Shown piece by piece: positions 33,012-44,962 of a stretch of 64,000 bases of DNA; the stretch's first letter is position 1, and each line of letters begins with the position of its first letter. Under the pieces are notes generated by a model, which saw only the letters and a list, made by a program, of their open reading frames with translations, was not told the DNA's origin and did not search any database. The stretch is from positions 34,755,579-34,819,578 of the forward strand of contig OU342638.1 of assembly GCA_910589415.1 (NCBI GenBank). Direction: 5' to 3'. The position numbers and the translations under genes were made by a program. Source of the DNA: Malachius bipustulatus (lineage: Eukaryota > Arthropoda > Insecta > Coleoptera > Melyridae).

Positions 33012-33850
33012 TCAAAAAAAGTTGGCGCCCGAGACAAGGACCACCATTAAAATAAGTACAAAAAGGGTAAAAACACCTTTTGTCAAATGGCCTATCACCG
33101 TATCAGATTTTCGCCAGATGCCACATACGGAACTAAAGGTATAGGAGAAATTAATTGGCGCCCAACATGAGGCAAGCGTTTGGTTTGCTCTATTCCTAGC
33201 AACTGTAGAGAATGTTCCTCTTCAGGACATCTCAACAAAATCTGTGGTGATCTGAGGAATCTGTTCAAGTAAGTAACTCAATTGTCTTGGATTTTTTTTT
33301 TACTACACGTCTTTTGATAATTATCCTTTTGAACTCAAGAAGAGTAAAAAAAACTACCTGAGAGCAAATTTAATGAAATTACAACCTTTTTCTGATCTCT
33401 GGTGAGAGAAAAGTTGATTGTAAAGCATCAAGAGATACAACCGGGTCTCTCCTCCACGAGGAACCAGGGATGGTAGAAATTAATTGGCGCCCAACATGAA
33501 GCAAGCGTTTTGGTTTGCTCTATTCCTAGCAACTGTATAGAATGTTCCTGGTCAGGACGTCTCAACAAAACCTGTGGTGATCTGAGGAATCTGTTCAAGT
33601 AAGTCACTCAATCTAGGTCTTGAATTTTTTACTAGACGTCTGTTGATAATTTGACTTTGTTGAAGTCAAAAAAGTAAGAAAAATAAGTAGTAGAAGGCAA
33701 ATTTCATGAAATTACAACATTTTTCTGATCCTGGTTAGAGATGAGGCACCTAATTGCGAATCACCAAAAGATACAACTATGTCTCTCTTCCATCAGGAAC
33801 TAGGAATGGGTGAAATTAATTGGCGCCCAACATGGGGCAATCATTTTGGT
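33012..33850 (+). mobile_element. LTR-retrotransposon relic: tandem tRNA-Lys primer-binding-site-like repeats
   Basis: AATTGGCGCCCAACATGAGG occurs at 33150, again at 33481 and, as AATTGGCGCCCAACATGGGG, at 33820. These match the complement of the 3' end of animal tRNA-Lys, the usual primer-binding site TGGCGCCCAACGTGGGGC, with one or two changes. Each is followed by TTTGGTTTGCTCT and TTCCTAG, and the first two continue through a homologous unit of about 335 bp ending GGAATCTGTTCAAGTAAGT. A fourth, different tRNA-Lys-like site, TTGGCGCCCGAGACAAGGAC, lies at 33014. I find no gag-pol coding nearby. Confidence 0.6.
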
Positions 33851-33899
33851 TTGCTCTGTTCCTAGTAAACTGTAAATAGAAACGCGTAGAAAACGTGGG

Positions 33900-35206
33900 A
33901 AACAAAGTCAGACAAGGGAACAGTGAAAATGAATCGTCATGAATAAAATACCATGACGTCGAGTTCAAGAAGTGCAAGCGTTAGCGGAGGTGGAGAGGAA
34001 AAAAGCACAGGAATCCTCTAACCTGTTGCCTTTCATTCTCCCCACTCGACTTAATGAGGAATTTTTCTCCCATTCAGCCTTTTTACGACCCTTTTATCGC
34101 GCAAAATGTAATTTGAAAAATTCCAGACCATCAATTTGGCATCCTCGCACGATTCCGCTTATAACAACGATGATGCAATTGCTGCATAGACGTGAGTGGG
34201 GATGATGAATCGATAAAACGACAATTTCCCGAGGGCGGAAAATCGAAATGAAAATTGTCTCATGATTCATATTCATAATAATTGGTACAGTTATTACTTA
34301 TATTAAATGAGTTAGTCATAGAGTCGTTCCAATTTCGAATCAATAAAAGTGCCATTTTTCAAGCCCGATATCGGACGTGTCAGACTTCCAGTATCCAGCG
34401 AGCGAGTGACGTCACTTTTATAATTAAAATCGAGACTTATTTTGAGCCGTGCTCTTACAATAATAATTAGCGTTACTCGACTCTGGATGTCTCATTTAGA
34501 GCGATAATTAAAAGTAATTTGGTCACTGTTCCAGTGACTTCGCTTCAGTTTGGTTCAGCGGAGGCGCGCGCTTTCGATTCTTTTACTATTTTTGTTCTAT
34601 TCATGTGCCCCCTCGGTATTATTGGCGACGTGATTATTTACACCCAGTATGTGATTATGGTAATGGACGATGCAACGACCCAGATTTAACAACATCCTCC
34701 TATTTTTTGCTGCAATAATTATTTACGCCAAAGCGCTTTTTATTATTCTTTACTGCTCCAATAATTCTAATAATTTCGTATGGAGCTCTTGCGTTATAGA
34801 AAGTTTGACAGCTGATGGCGATTTTAAAATTGTTATTGATTTCTAATTTAAGACACAAAAATTGCAAATAAATGAGCTTCTTCTAGTTTCAGAGTCTTTC
34901 TTGTTTGTAGGCCTCTTCCGTCAAGAATGGCCGAAGTTTCCTTTTCCACATTTCTAAACAATCGTCAAAAGAGCTGAGGGTGCTCTTAACATGTCCAGAC
35001 TAAGACGTGGAGGCGTTCTGAATTACAAGGTCACGAAAATGGCGGGTGTACAGTTTTTTGTTATCGTCGTCCATTCTCACTTTTGAAAAAGAAAATAACC
35101 TTTTTCTAGCATTTAGAGCACCGTTCCAAGGATTATGAGCGTATTTTTCTTTCTCTTATAATAGTAGTACTAGTACTGGTGCTATTAAAGAATGACATTG
35201 TCTAAG
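33900..35206. other. Upstream intergenic sequence, nothing firmly recognised
   Basis: A 77-codon open frame (33972-34205) has no family. A CRE-like TGACGTCA sits near 34406. The remainder is unremarkable. Confidence 0.4.
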
Positions 35207-35504
35207 AGCGTTTTCACACGATCCGGGGGTAGTTCTCCCTGAAGCAATTCGAGAGCTGAAGTGTGAGTGAAGTTTTCCACACCAATCCAGATTCACAATA
35301 GTGGGTCTATCTACAATGTATGTACTTTTTTCAGTTTACTTTATTATAAATCGGGGCTATAATCATTGCACGTCTTCTATTCAATTTTTTTTTGTAGACT
35401 TACCACACTAAAAGTGGAGAGCATTGACGTGTGGCTGCATCGGTGTGGATAACTTCACTCACACTTCAGCTTCGGGGCGAATTACCTCATCGTATGAAAA
35501 CGGC
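35207..35504. mobile_element. About 298-bp foldback MITE
   Basis: The left end AGCGTTTTCACACGATC mirrors the right end ATCGTATGAAAACGGC. Inner arms GCTGAAGTGTGAGTGAAGTT and AACTTCACTCACACTTCAGC pair perfectly. The centre is about 120 bp and non-coding. Confidence 0.8.
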
Positions 35505-37210
35505 ATAAAGTGTTGAGCCTGCTCCTAACGTGTCCTAGCTTGAACACCGTTGTCAAATTCACCCCTTTGTCGTGTTATTAAAATATGGGGGAATTTACTT
35601 TAGACACGACTTTAGTTTAATCAACAGCGTTGTCAGATCTTAAAAACTTCAAAATTTGAAGCAAAAAAAGATGAAATTTTTATACAAAATCAAAATTTGA
35701 GAGCTTCAAAGAAGTTTATTTCCGAATTTGTGATTTTTTGACAATATTTATCAACGTCAAATCCCTTTTTTCAATTTTACTGAAAAACCCTGAGGGTATT
35801 TTAGATTAAAAATTTCACTATTGTTTAATTTTTGAATCTCTTTGATCTGAACTGTCACATCTTCCTTTTCGATTACAAGATCCTTCAGTTTGTCAAATAT
35901 CAATGCAGTGTTGCCAAATTTACTAAAATTTCTAGCCAAAATTACATTTTTTTCGCAATTAAGACAATTCCAGGTAGTCCTCAAAAGTTGAAAAAGTTGA
36001 AAGGATTCCGATTCGGCGAGTTTTGGCGAACATTAAATCGAAATCCACAGAACGTTGTCAAAAATTTGAATCTTCTGCAGGCATAAACAAGTTCAACAGC
36101 GTTGACAGATTTTTAAAATTTCACGCCAATTACTTAAATCAGTTTTTTAACTAAACGATTCCCTTTCCCAATGTATTGCCAAGAGTGAATTCCCCCTCGC
36201 CAACACCAATAGCGTGAAGATGGTGGTGAGGTCTTCTTCTTCAGGTACCTAATCGCTTTCGGATGTTGACAATCAGTTTTTGTTGTGGCAGATTTCGCAG
36301 CCATGAGATTCTTCTCGTGCCAGGTCATCTTCTACCCATCATTTTCCCCTGAATTATGGCCTGCAGCAGTGAGGTGACCTTGCAATACCCTATTCTTTCT
36401 TATATTCCAACACCTTTTCAAAAATTTGGTCATAATAATTGTTTCATTTGAATTTCAATCATTTTGGCTGAGGATCAAAGAAAAGATGGTCAACTTGAAT
36501 GGTCTCCTCTCCATAAAAACAGACCAATTTCCTCATAAACTCAATCAGTGACATAAACAAGCAGGAGACATTTTCTTCTAACTCGCTTTACTTGCAACGA
36601 AGGTGTTTGTTTTGTTTGACCTTGGAAACTGCAACTGAGGTGTTTCCATCCATTTAATAGAGTATCCTGTTCATTATGTAATTAATCCAATTTTGCGGTC
36701 ACATCCTCTTCGACTGTCACGCAGCAGCGCTTTTATTTACGCAACACTTACCGGGTGTTATTATTACTATGGCAGGATAATAATACAGCGTTTAAAAGTT
36801 ATTTTATTTATTATTATAATTCCTGCAGTACCTACCAGTACCTATATCTATGTGATTATTAGTTGGAGAAGAAGGAAATCTCATTTTTTTAATTAAAGAT
36901 TATCACGGTCTCATTATCGATTTTAATTACTATGGCTGTGCGATTTAAGTACCGTGTGCATGGTATTATAATAACATTATTGAAAATCTAACTGTTTTTT
37001 TATACTTTATTTATAATTATAACCCACTTTTTTATAACGTGAGAACTGAGAATCAACGCCTGCATCTATGGAAATATTGTCCATTATACTATTAATAATA
37101 ATATAACCGCTATAAAAAATGTTCATAGGTAATTAAAAAAAACGGAAAAAACTGCTAGAAAAAATGCTTACATCCAAAAACAACACTGCCTGACGACTCC
37201 TCTTCTCTTT
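35505..37210. other. Intergenic, nothing supported
   Basis: CAACAGCGTTG(T/A)CAGAT occurs at 35628 and 36092, hinting at a decayed repeat about 460 bp apart. A minus-strand 64-codon open frame at 36134-36328 has no recognisable family. AT-rich sequence fills the rest. Confidence 0.4.
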
Positions 37211-37884
37211 TACCAGGCACAGTATACAGTAGTCACCTTCACCTCGCACCCTCTACCCTTATCCCTCGTTTATAACATAACAGTCAGAGGGACAAAGAAA
37301 CGCACAATCACCACCACCACCACTACCTCGATCCACGCACACTATTATAAGTAATAACACCCCAAACAAACAGGACCGTTTTCAACAATTTTACCGCTAA
37401 ACTTTTCGAAAGAATAATGACAATTATTCCACGCCCTGAATGCGGATGAAAATCTCGGAACGCATTAGAAAAAGCTCGACGACGAGGAAGAAAACAAACC
37501 GACGTAAACACGACGACCGACGACGTCTGCGTTGGCGTGACTCTGACGGCACTGTGTCTGCCGGCGTCGCTGGCGCTCTGCGGGCCGGCTAATTCGTTCG
37601 CCCGGTTGCCAAGTTTCGTTACAATTTTCATTAGAATTAGAACGTTTTTATTGGCACCCATTTTCGCGACTTTTCGCTTCAAAATGACGACTAGACCCGA
37701 TTTTACTCAATACCTCCCCGTTCGTCTGCTCTACGATTTTCGACCGAGAGAGAAAATTCCCGAGCTCAAGGATTAGGTCCACCTCCTTAGCACATCTCTT
37801 CCGCTTCCGCAGCATGCACATTTGTAATAATTGGAGCACTATTTACTTTGCAGCAGCCGCTGACGATGCTGGTCTTGTTTTTTT

Positions 37885-38335
37885 TAACAATTTTGCTATG
37901 CCATCGGCCATTTTGGAGATATTCCACCTCGAAATGTCTAAATTTGGATAATTAGTTTTTTGACAGATCGCTCTGAAATTTCGGCTGCATGTACACTGGC
38001 GCACGAACAACCTGAATATAAATTTTATTTTGCTATGCTGTTGGCCCTTTTCGAGATATGCCACCTGAAAATGTTAATTTTGGCAACTAAATTATTTGAC
38101 AGATCGTTCTGAAATTTTGGCTTGCGGGTACATTAGAACATGCAATTTCCAAAAATTAACCTGATTTTGCTATGCGTTTTGCCATTTTCGACATCTTCCA
38201 CCTGGAGGAAATGTCAATTTTGACAATCAAATTTTCAACAGATCGCTCTGAAATTTTGGCTGCAGGTGCATTGTAGCACGAAAACCCCGAATATAAATTT
38301 GGTTTTGCTATGCGATTGACAACTTTAGACTTAGA
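37885..38335. repeat. About 127-bp minisatellite inside duplication copy 1
   Basis: Four degenerate units share TTTTGCTATGC, GGCCATTTTCGAGATATTCC, CACCTGGAAATGTCAATTTT, CAGATCGCTCTGAAATTT and a GCACGAA..CCCGAATATAAAT tail. The minus strand is largely open through them (SGFSCYNAPAAKISERSVE) because stops are rare in the unit; I do not take that as coding. Confidence 0.75.
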
Positions 38336-39470
38336 GAATAGAGACATGTATATGGAGAATGGAGTATGGACCATTCCTAACCATTTTACTACTTATATTC
38401 CAATCAAATCTCCTGGAAGTTGTAAATTTGGTTACCTAATTGTAAAACTATTTCCTTCACAGATGTGTCTGAATGAACATTTGTCAGACAGTGTCATATT
38501 TATCTGACACTTTGGCTGCAGATAATGCTCTATAAAACAGAAAATTCCAAACTACTCTGAAACTCTAACATGTACATCAAGCTTCCTCAGATCAGAAGAA
38601 ATGTTACTGGACTTGGCAACGATGCAATGTCAACTGAACGGAGGCGTCCTTTTGATGTTTCGGCATTTGTTTTGGTTTGAAAGCGCATGCGTGCTAGTTT
38701 AAGGGTGTTTTAGGGAAGCGAGAATCGTGAATCGTGTGAACTGTGAAATCGGAATCAGAACTTCAGCAGAAGCATCGGAATGGGTCGTTTAAAGGGGTCC
38801 TAAAAATGTTTAATCTTCTCTTCTAAAAATTTTTTCACTTTTAACTTTTTTCATCCTTCTTATAAATGAAATTTTTAAGGCCGAAACATATATAAATCGA
38901 AACTGTTTCTCGATAAAATTTCAGCCTGCTTACATTACATAATTTCAATCCTAGAGATCCGGAAAGCGATGACAAACTACTGAAAGTATTTTTTTCCGAT
39001 AAACTTCTTCAGAAATAATAGGCAAGTTCACAGTAATAATTATTAAAGAAAGCACACCAAGAAAAGGAAGAAAAAGCCTCGATTATTTAAAATTATAGAG
39101 AAGAATAATAATAGCCGAGAGTTTACTACGAGTAGATTAATAATTCCGGCACGCCTTGTATAAATACATGCGGCATTTGTTCCGCTACAGCAGGAAACAA
39201 ATGAAATTTCACACTCTAATTGTGATTTATTTCGCCCCTTTTATTTATAAAACCTTTAAATGTCATCTTCTATTATTAAACGCACTTGATATTTGCGACG
39301 GACAAAGATTTACTTCTGGGGTTTTCTTTTCACCTAAAAATAAGGCGAGAGAGAATTTCTCGTCCCTGACATAACAAGACATCAAGCTGAAGCTATGAAA
39401 CGGTGTAACGATCAACTCTTCATTATTTTTTCGACACGCTTATTATTATCATATTAAGTCGTCAGTTTTT

Positions 39471-40474
39471 TATATAGGGTTATGCAAATTTCATGGTGTC
39501 AGTATTGGGATATCCTAAACCATAAGAGATACAGGGTTGCTTAAATTAGAGAAAAGTTGCGCTATTTTATGGCCATCTCGAATCCGTCAAAACATGCAAG
39601 ATATCTGTGACCGTTCCTGAAATATCCTGAAAAAACTGAAAAATCGAGAAATCTTATTTTTGGAATATCTTTCTTACCATTGGAAATTAATAAATAATTT
39701 TTTGTAGCCTTACATAAGCCGTTATAAGCTATTTATCTGACGTTTCAAAAATTTTCACAGCCGACTAGATCCCAGAGTTTTCATAGTCAACTTTCGTTTC
39801 TCTTATGGCCGCCACATTATTTTTTTATGTCGTTCGATAAGAAAAAAATAATGGTAACCAAAAACTAATAAACTTCAAAAAATAACTTTCAAAAATTTTT
39901 GTTTTCTTTTTTTTCTAAAAAAAGACAACTTTTTAGATCGAATATCATAGAGAAATTAACAACCTATAAGGCAAGCAGTATGACTTCATATTGGCCTATT
40001 TCAGCTAAGAACTATCTGTTTTTCTTTGAAAAAAGAAGAATAAAAATTTTCCAATTTTTTTTTTTCTAAAATTTATTAATTTTTGGTTTACATTATTTTT
40101 TTCTTATCGAACGACATAAAAAAATAATATGGCGGCCATAAGAGAAACGAAAGTTGACTATGAAAACTCTGGGATCTAGTCGGCTGTGAAAATTTTTGAA
40201 ACGTCAGATAAATAGCTTTATAACGGCTTATGTAAGGCTACAAAAAATTATTTATTAATTTCCAATGGTAAGAAAGATATTCCAAAAATAAGATTTCTCG
40301 ATTTTTCAGTTTTTTTCAGGATATTTCAGGAACGGTCACAGATATCTTGCATGTTTTGACGGATTCGAGATATCCATAAAATAGCGCAACTTTTCTCTAA
40401 TTTAAGCAACCCTGTATCTCTTATGGTTTAGGATATCCCAATACTGACACCATGAAATTTGCATAACCCTGTAT
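39471..40474. mobile_element. Foldback element 1 (about 1.0 kb, arms about 400 bp)
   Basis: The left arm, about 39471-39875, starts AGGGTTATGCAAATTTCATG. The right arm, about 40066-40474, ends CATGAAATTTGCATAACCCT. The arms are almost perfectly complementary through GATCCCAGAGTTTTCATAG and CTCTTATGGCCGCCA. The loop of about 190 bp is AT-rich and non-coding. Copy 2 of the surrounding duplication lacks the element, so it inserted after the duplication or was lost from the other copy. Confidence 0.93.
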
Positions 40475-40918
40475 AAAGATTCGACAATAAAATTTAAGTC
40501 GAACGTTACTAAGTAATTTATTTATTTATATTTAGAGAAAATATTTATTTAACGTAATATTTTATATTTTATTTATTAAATTGGACGTTATGTTTATTAT
40601 GACCAGCAATACCACAGAATAAAATAATCAGAATCTAAACTTCAATAAAAATACCGAGTTCGCGCATCTGCTCGGCGCAAAGAAATCCGCCATGAATTGG
40701 GTTTAGATGGTTGAGAACTCAAAGGCGGAGGGCAACGGACAAGGGAGTCAGTAATTTATCTCTATCGCTCGTTGCCTGTAGTACCAGTGGCGGAGTGGGG
40801 CTCTTCTATAACCGCGAGTTTTATAACTTCAGACGTTAATTTATTGTTTTATGTTTTTTTTTGTTCGACAAAATGAACATATATTGTCTATATACAGTGT
40901 GACCCATTTGTTCTTGAA

Positions 40919-41750
40919 ACACCCTGTAGAATCTTAATTTATGATGCGATTTTAAAGAAATTTCTTTTAAATCATAGAGCTTGATAAACTATATTTTGGG
41001 AGCAAAAAGCGTCTCATTCCTACAAAATCCAAGGCCTACTATAGATCAGTGTTTACTAAATCTCTTTTAGTCTACTAAATTAGTAAAATCTCAAAAATTC
41101 ATATTAGCGATTTTTTCAGAAAAAAAACTAGGCACGCCACTGGATTCACCAGCCTTCAAAACGGTACTGTACTAAATTTTATTGGAAATGTCAGAGTAAT
41201 AAGGATCTTGCAGTTATTTTAGAAATTCATAATAGAACTCCGAATTTTCATTAATTTATTCGAAAAGGTCAAGAGAGACAAAATAGAAATTGTACGTCTA
41301 GTTGGTGATAATGTAGGTACTTTAATTTTTTAATTATAATTTTTTATTTTTTGTTTTTATTTTTTTACTTTTTTTTTACTTTTTTTACTTTTTTTAATTT
41401 TAATTTTTACTTATGATAGCTTTTGACCTTTTTCAAATTAATTTATGAAAATTCGGAGTATTATTATGAATTTCTAAAATAACTACAAGATCCTTTTTAC
41501 TCTGACATTTTCAATAAAATTTAGTACAGTACCTTTTTGAGGGCTGGTGAATCCCGTGGCGTGCCCAGTTTTTTTCTAAAAAAATCGCTAATATGAATTT
41601 TTGAGATTTTACAAGTAAACACTGATCTAGTAGGCCCTGGATTTTGTAGGAATGAGACGCTTTTTGCTCCCAAAATATAGTTTATCAACCACTATGATTT
41701 AAAAGAATTTTTTTTTAAATCGCACCATAAATTAAGATTCTACAGGGTGT
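40919..41750. mobile_element. Foldback element 2 (about 0.83 kb, arms about 340 bp)
   Basis: The ends are ACACCCTGTAGAATCTTAAT and ATTAAGATTCTACAGGGTGT. Arms pair through GAGCAAAAAGCGTCTCATTC and GGCACGCCACTGGATTCACC with scattered mismatches and small indels. The loop is T-rich simple sequence (TTTTACTTTTTTTTAC). Confidence 0.9.
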
Positions 41751-42225
41751 GGTAAAGGTGCTCTATCGCGACGGTGTTACCCCTACGCTGGCTCCCCTCT
41801 ACTTTCTTTGTTTGCTCCGAGCCGAGAGGCTCTCCTCAGTCCTCAGCGTTGCCACATGAAATCCGTGTCTCCATTCCCCTACGTCCTTAAAGTGTCATTT
41901 TTGGTTACAAATAATATTAAAACACTTATTTGCTGCAGTAAGTCAGGTCTTTGGTCAGGGTCTCGGAAAGGGTAGGTTTTTTTTCCTTCAAATGTTCGTA
42001 AAATGAAAAAAAACCTACCCAGACCAAAGACCTGACGGAACCCGTAGCTACTATTACCACGGACTATTACGGTCTCGTGCGGAAGCGGACAGCAGGAAGC
42101 GCGCAGGATTGTCTGCAGAACGTAGGAGAAGGGCTTGCATGTGGCAACGCTGAGAACGTGTAGGAGCAGAGACAGTGGTGGGAGGCCAGCGTAGGGGTAA
42201 ACCGTCGCGATACAGCACCTTTACC
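41751..42225. mobile_element. Foldback element 3 (about 475 bp), abuts element 2
   Basis: The left end GGTAAAGGTGCTCTATCGCG pairs with the right end CGCGATACAGCACCTTTACC. Arms continue through CCCCTACGCTGGC and CTCAGCGTTGCCACATG. It begins at the base after foldback 2 ends. A further hairpin (41941-42036) lies in its loop. Confidence 0.8.
41941..42036. mobile_element. Nested hairpin MITE, copy A
   Basis: GTCAGGTCTTTGGTCAGGG is mirrored by AGACCAAAGACCTGAC, with GGGTAGGTTTTTTTT / AAAAAAACCTACCC inside. The same hairpin recurs at 46356-46430, so it is a mobile unit rather than part of foldback 3. Confidence 0.7.
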
Positions 42226-42240
42226 TTTTTTCGGGAAAAA

Positions 42241-43257
42241 GGAAAAAAAATTCACCCAATTACATTAATATGAAGTCATATTATTTGCTATATGGTTTTT
42301 ACTTTTTATAATTATTATGATATTCGGTATAAAAAGTTACTTTTTTTTCGAAAAAATACTAAAATTTTTGAAATTTTTGTTTTCGAATGTTATTAATTTT
42401 TGGTTCCCTCGATTTATTTATTTTATACCGAACGACATAAAAAACAATATGGCGGTCATAAGAAAAACATAAGTTGGCTATGAAAACTCTGAGATCTAGT
42501 CGGCTTTGAAAATTTTTGTAATGTCAAACGGATAGCTTTTGACGACTTATGTAAGCAATAATTAATTAATTTCCAATAATAAAAAAGATATGGCTAAAAT
42601 ATGAAATTATGATTTTTCAGTTTTTTCAGGATATTTCAGCAACGACTGAAAATATTCAAGAAAAAAAAATTCAAATTCTTATTAAGCATCAAATTGTGCA
42701 GCTTTTCTCTAATTTAACCGACCCTGTATCTCTTGCCGTTTCCGAAATCCTCATGTAGTTACTATTATCTGGAACACCCGGTATAGCCGTTTTTAATAAA
42801 TCAGTTTTTTCATAAATTGACTAAAAAAAAGTCGGCCATATTTGATCAGTCACTCTGAAATTCTATTTTTTTAACATTTTATTTTTGATCAGCTATCTCA
42901 CAAACACATTTGATATAATTTTTAGTTAAAATGTTTTTGAATTATATTTTATACTGGGTGGTTAACAATTCGATGCTCACCATTGGGATCTCGGAAACGG
43001 TAAAAGATACAGAATGGGTTAAATTAGAGAAAAGTTGCACAAGTTTATGCTTATTAAGAATCTGAAGGAAAATTTATGGACACTTTTATGGACATTAATA
43101 TTTATGGACATTATTTCAGGCGTTGCTGAAATATCCTGAAAAAAAACTTGAAAATGGAGATTTCTTATTTCAATGATATCTTTTTTATTATTGAAGGGAA
43201 ATTGAAATATTTTTGTGGGCTTACATAAATCATCAAAACGTATCATATATAATCATA
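42241..43257. mobile_element. Two truncated foldback-1 relatives
   Basis: 42410-42740 matches the loop and right arm of foldback 1 (ATATGGCGGTCATAAGAAAA, CTCTGAGATCTAGTCGGC, CCCTGTATCTCTTGCC) with many substitutions. 42975-43240 matches the left arm (TTAAATTAGAGAAAAGTTGC, CTGAAATATCCTGAAAA). The second is cut by foldback 4 at 43258, so the elements are nested. Confidence 0.75.
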
Positions 43258-44097
43258 TACAGGGTGTCCCATTTTAATGTCCCACCCCGGATAACTTTTG
43301 TCAGTGACCTTGAATCAAAAATTGTTTGGTACAAAAGTTGTACAACTTGGAGGGGGACATTTGATGGCACTAATAATTTTGACCTTGAGTACAAGGTTCA
43401 AGGTCATTCAAGGTGAACTTTGTTTTTTTAAATGGAACTTCCTATTTTTGACATCGGCAATCGATTGTGCGTGAAAAAATATAAGACTTTTGTATGAAAC
43501 TTTTTTTTCTGAAAACGCAAATTTTCTCAATTAATTTAGCCTTCAAAATTGAAAAAAGTTTAAATTTTTGAATTTTCAAGTCGAGAATAGTGAGGTTTAG
43601 AAGAGAACCACAAGTTAGATTTTCCATCAAGAAAAGTTTAATTTTTCAAATAGCTCAAAATTAATGAAAACTCTGTTCTCAGCGCCTGTATTCAAGAAAA
43701 TTCGTGACGGTTCCTTGCGCAAATCCAAGCACTTTTTGTATCTTGCGGATTTTCTTAGAAAGCTACCATTCTCGAGTTAAAAATTCATAAAGCTTAAAAA
43801 TTTTTAATTTTGGCAGCTGCATAAGTCGATTAAATTTGCGTTTTAAGAAAAAAAGTTTCTGACAAAAGTCTCATATTTTTTCACGCGCAATCGATTGCCG
43901 ATGTCAAAAATAGGAAGTTCCATTTAAAAAAGCAAAGTTCTCCTTGAATGACCTTGAACCTTGTATCCAAGGTCAAAAGTATTAGTGCCATCGAATGTCC
44001 CCCTCCAAGTTGTACAACTTTTGTACCAAACAATTTTTGATTCAAGGTCACTGACAAAAGTTATCCGGGGTGGGACATTAAAATGGGACAGCCTGTA
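43258..44097. mobile_element. Foldback element 4 with perfect 8-bp target duplication
   Basis: The left end TACAGGGTGTCCCATTTTAA pairs with the right end TTAAAATGGGACAGCCTGTA. Arms of about 255 bp continue through TGTCCCACCCCGGATAACTT and CAATCGATTG. The flanks are TAATCATA at 43250-43257 and 44098-44105. The loop is non-coding. Confidence 0.93.
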
Positions 44098-44280
44098 TAA
44101 TCATATACTTAATTATAATGACCGTTTTTGAATCCAAAAATTGTATAAAATTGACTAAAAAACTTCGCACAGTAATTGAAAGTACCATCCATGTAAATAG
44201 TTTCAACAGAGTATAAAAAATATAAATTTGTATAGCAAGAAAAAATAACAAGTAACCAATGAATGTTCTGCACTATTTAC

Positions 44281-44811
44281 CAATAAAAGAGGTTCATTCT
44301 TGGCGGTTTTCGGCTGCACGTCTTCGAGAGATGGAAATACTTCCTTCAAATCCTTTGGCAGGGTAGGTATTTGATTTTTTATACACTTGTAAATATTTTT
44401 CCTTATTAAATGTAGATCGTTCACAGTAATATTTCCAGTCGCACTACTACTGCATTCCCGAAGTTCACGTTGTATTATTTTAGAAGGTCTTTCGTAGAGA
44501 TCACTAGAAGCTTTTCTTTTGATACTGTTGCTCAACTGCTGCCGTTCAAGATGTTTTTCTGGCTCGTGGTTATGGTTTAAATCAAATTTTAAAATAGTTT
44601 TAAAGTCTTCACCACTAGTGTATAATTTCGCTGGACACTTCGTATTCTTCTTACTGCATCGCCACTGTACACTACCATCTTTTAATCTATGACTTATACA
44701 AAACTTAAACCGATTTATTGTCAGCAAATGTTTACCCTTTTCACTAATCATAATTTGGGCTTCCACGAGGCCGTCCATTTCGCCGTCCATTTCGTCGTCT
44801 GATAATTTCAA
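44281..44811 (-). CDS. FLYWCH-type zinc-finger protein, first coding exon
   Basis: ATG 44811 opens an acidic start (MKLSDDEMDGEMDG) followed by a FLYWCH domain at about residues 21-84. It has a hydrophobic beta core (KHLLTINRFKFCISHRLKDG), W50, C52, C59 and the closing H80-x-H82, the C2H2 arrangement of this family. FLYWCH domains bind DNA and occur in insect regulators and in transposase-derived (MULE-type) proteins. A Lys/Arg-rich linker and a Leu/Pro-rich tail (LHLIRKNIYKCIKNQ, TLPKDLKEVFPSLED) follow. The open frame runs on to a stop at 44203, but TTATTG|GTAAAT at 44281/44280 is a plausible donor after residue 177, and the residues beyond it look like intron read-through. The exon lies between foldbacks 4 and 5. 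It could be a host gene or part of a DNA transposon; I cannot find the rest. Confidence 0.7.
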
Positions 44812-44962
44812 ACTGAATCAAGCTTCTAAACTGAACAGAAAGCTGAACATTTTAACTTTAATTTATTTATAAACTAACACAGTAAGTATGGATGCATGGG
44901 ATTGTTCCCGGACTTCCGTATACTTTAAAAAATATTATCCCTCTTTCTGAAAAGTTGGATCC

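Larger units (their letters stand above)
37212..40615. repeat. Direct duplication, copy 1 (interrupted by foldback 1)
   Basis: From CAGTAGTCACCTTCACCTCG through TTATTTATTTATATTTAGAG and GACCAGCAATACC, this copy matches 47505-49810 at high identity, apart from small indels and about 1 kb of inserted foldback at 39471-40474. It includes a CpG-rich patch (37480-37680) from which a minus-strand frame MGANKNVLILMKIVTKLGN reads in both copies. I cannot tell whether that is a real first exon. Confidence 0.85.

Noticed and set aside
33972..34205. 77-codon frame after the primer-binding-site repeats as a gag remnant
   Set aside because: No CCHC knuckle, capsid motif or other retroelement similarity could be seen.
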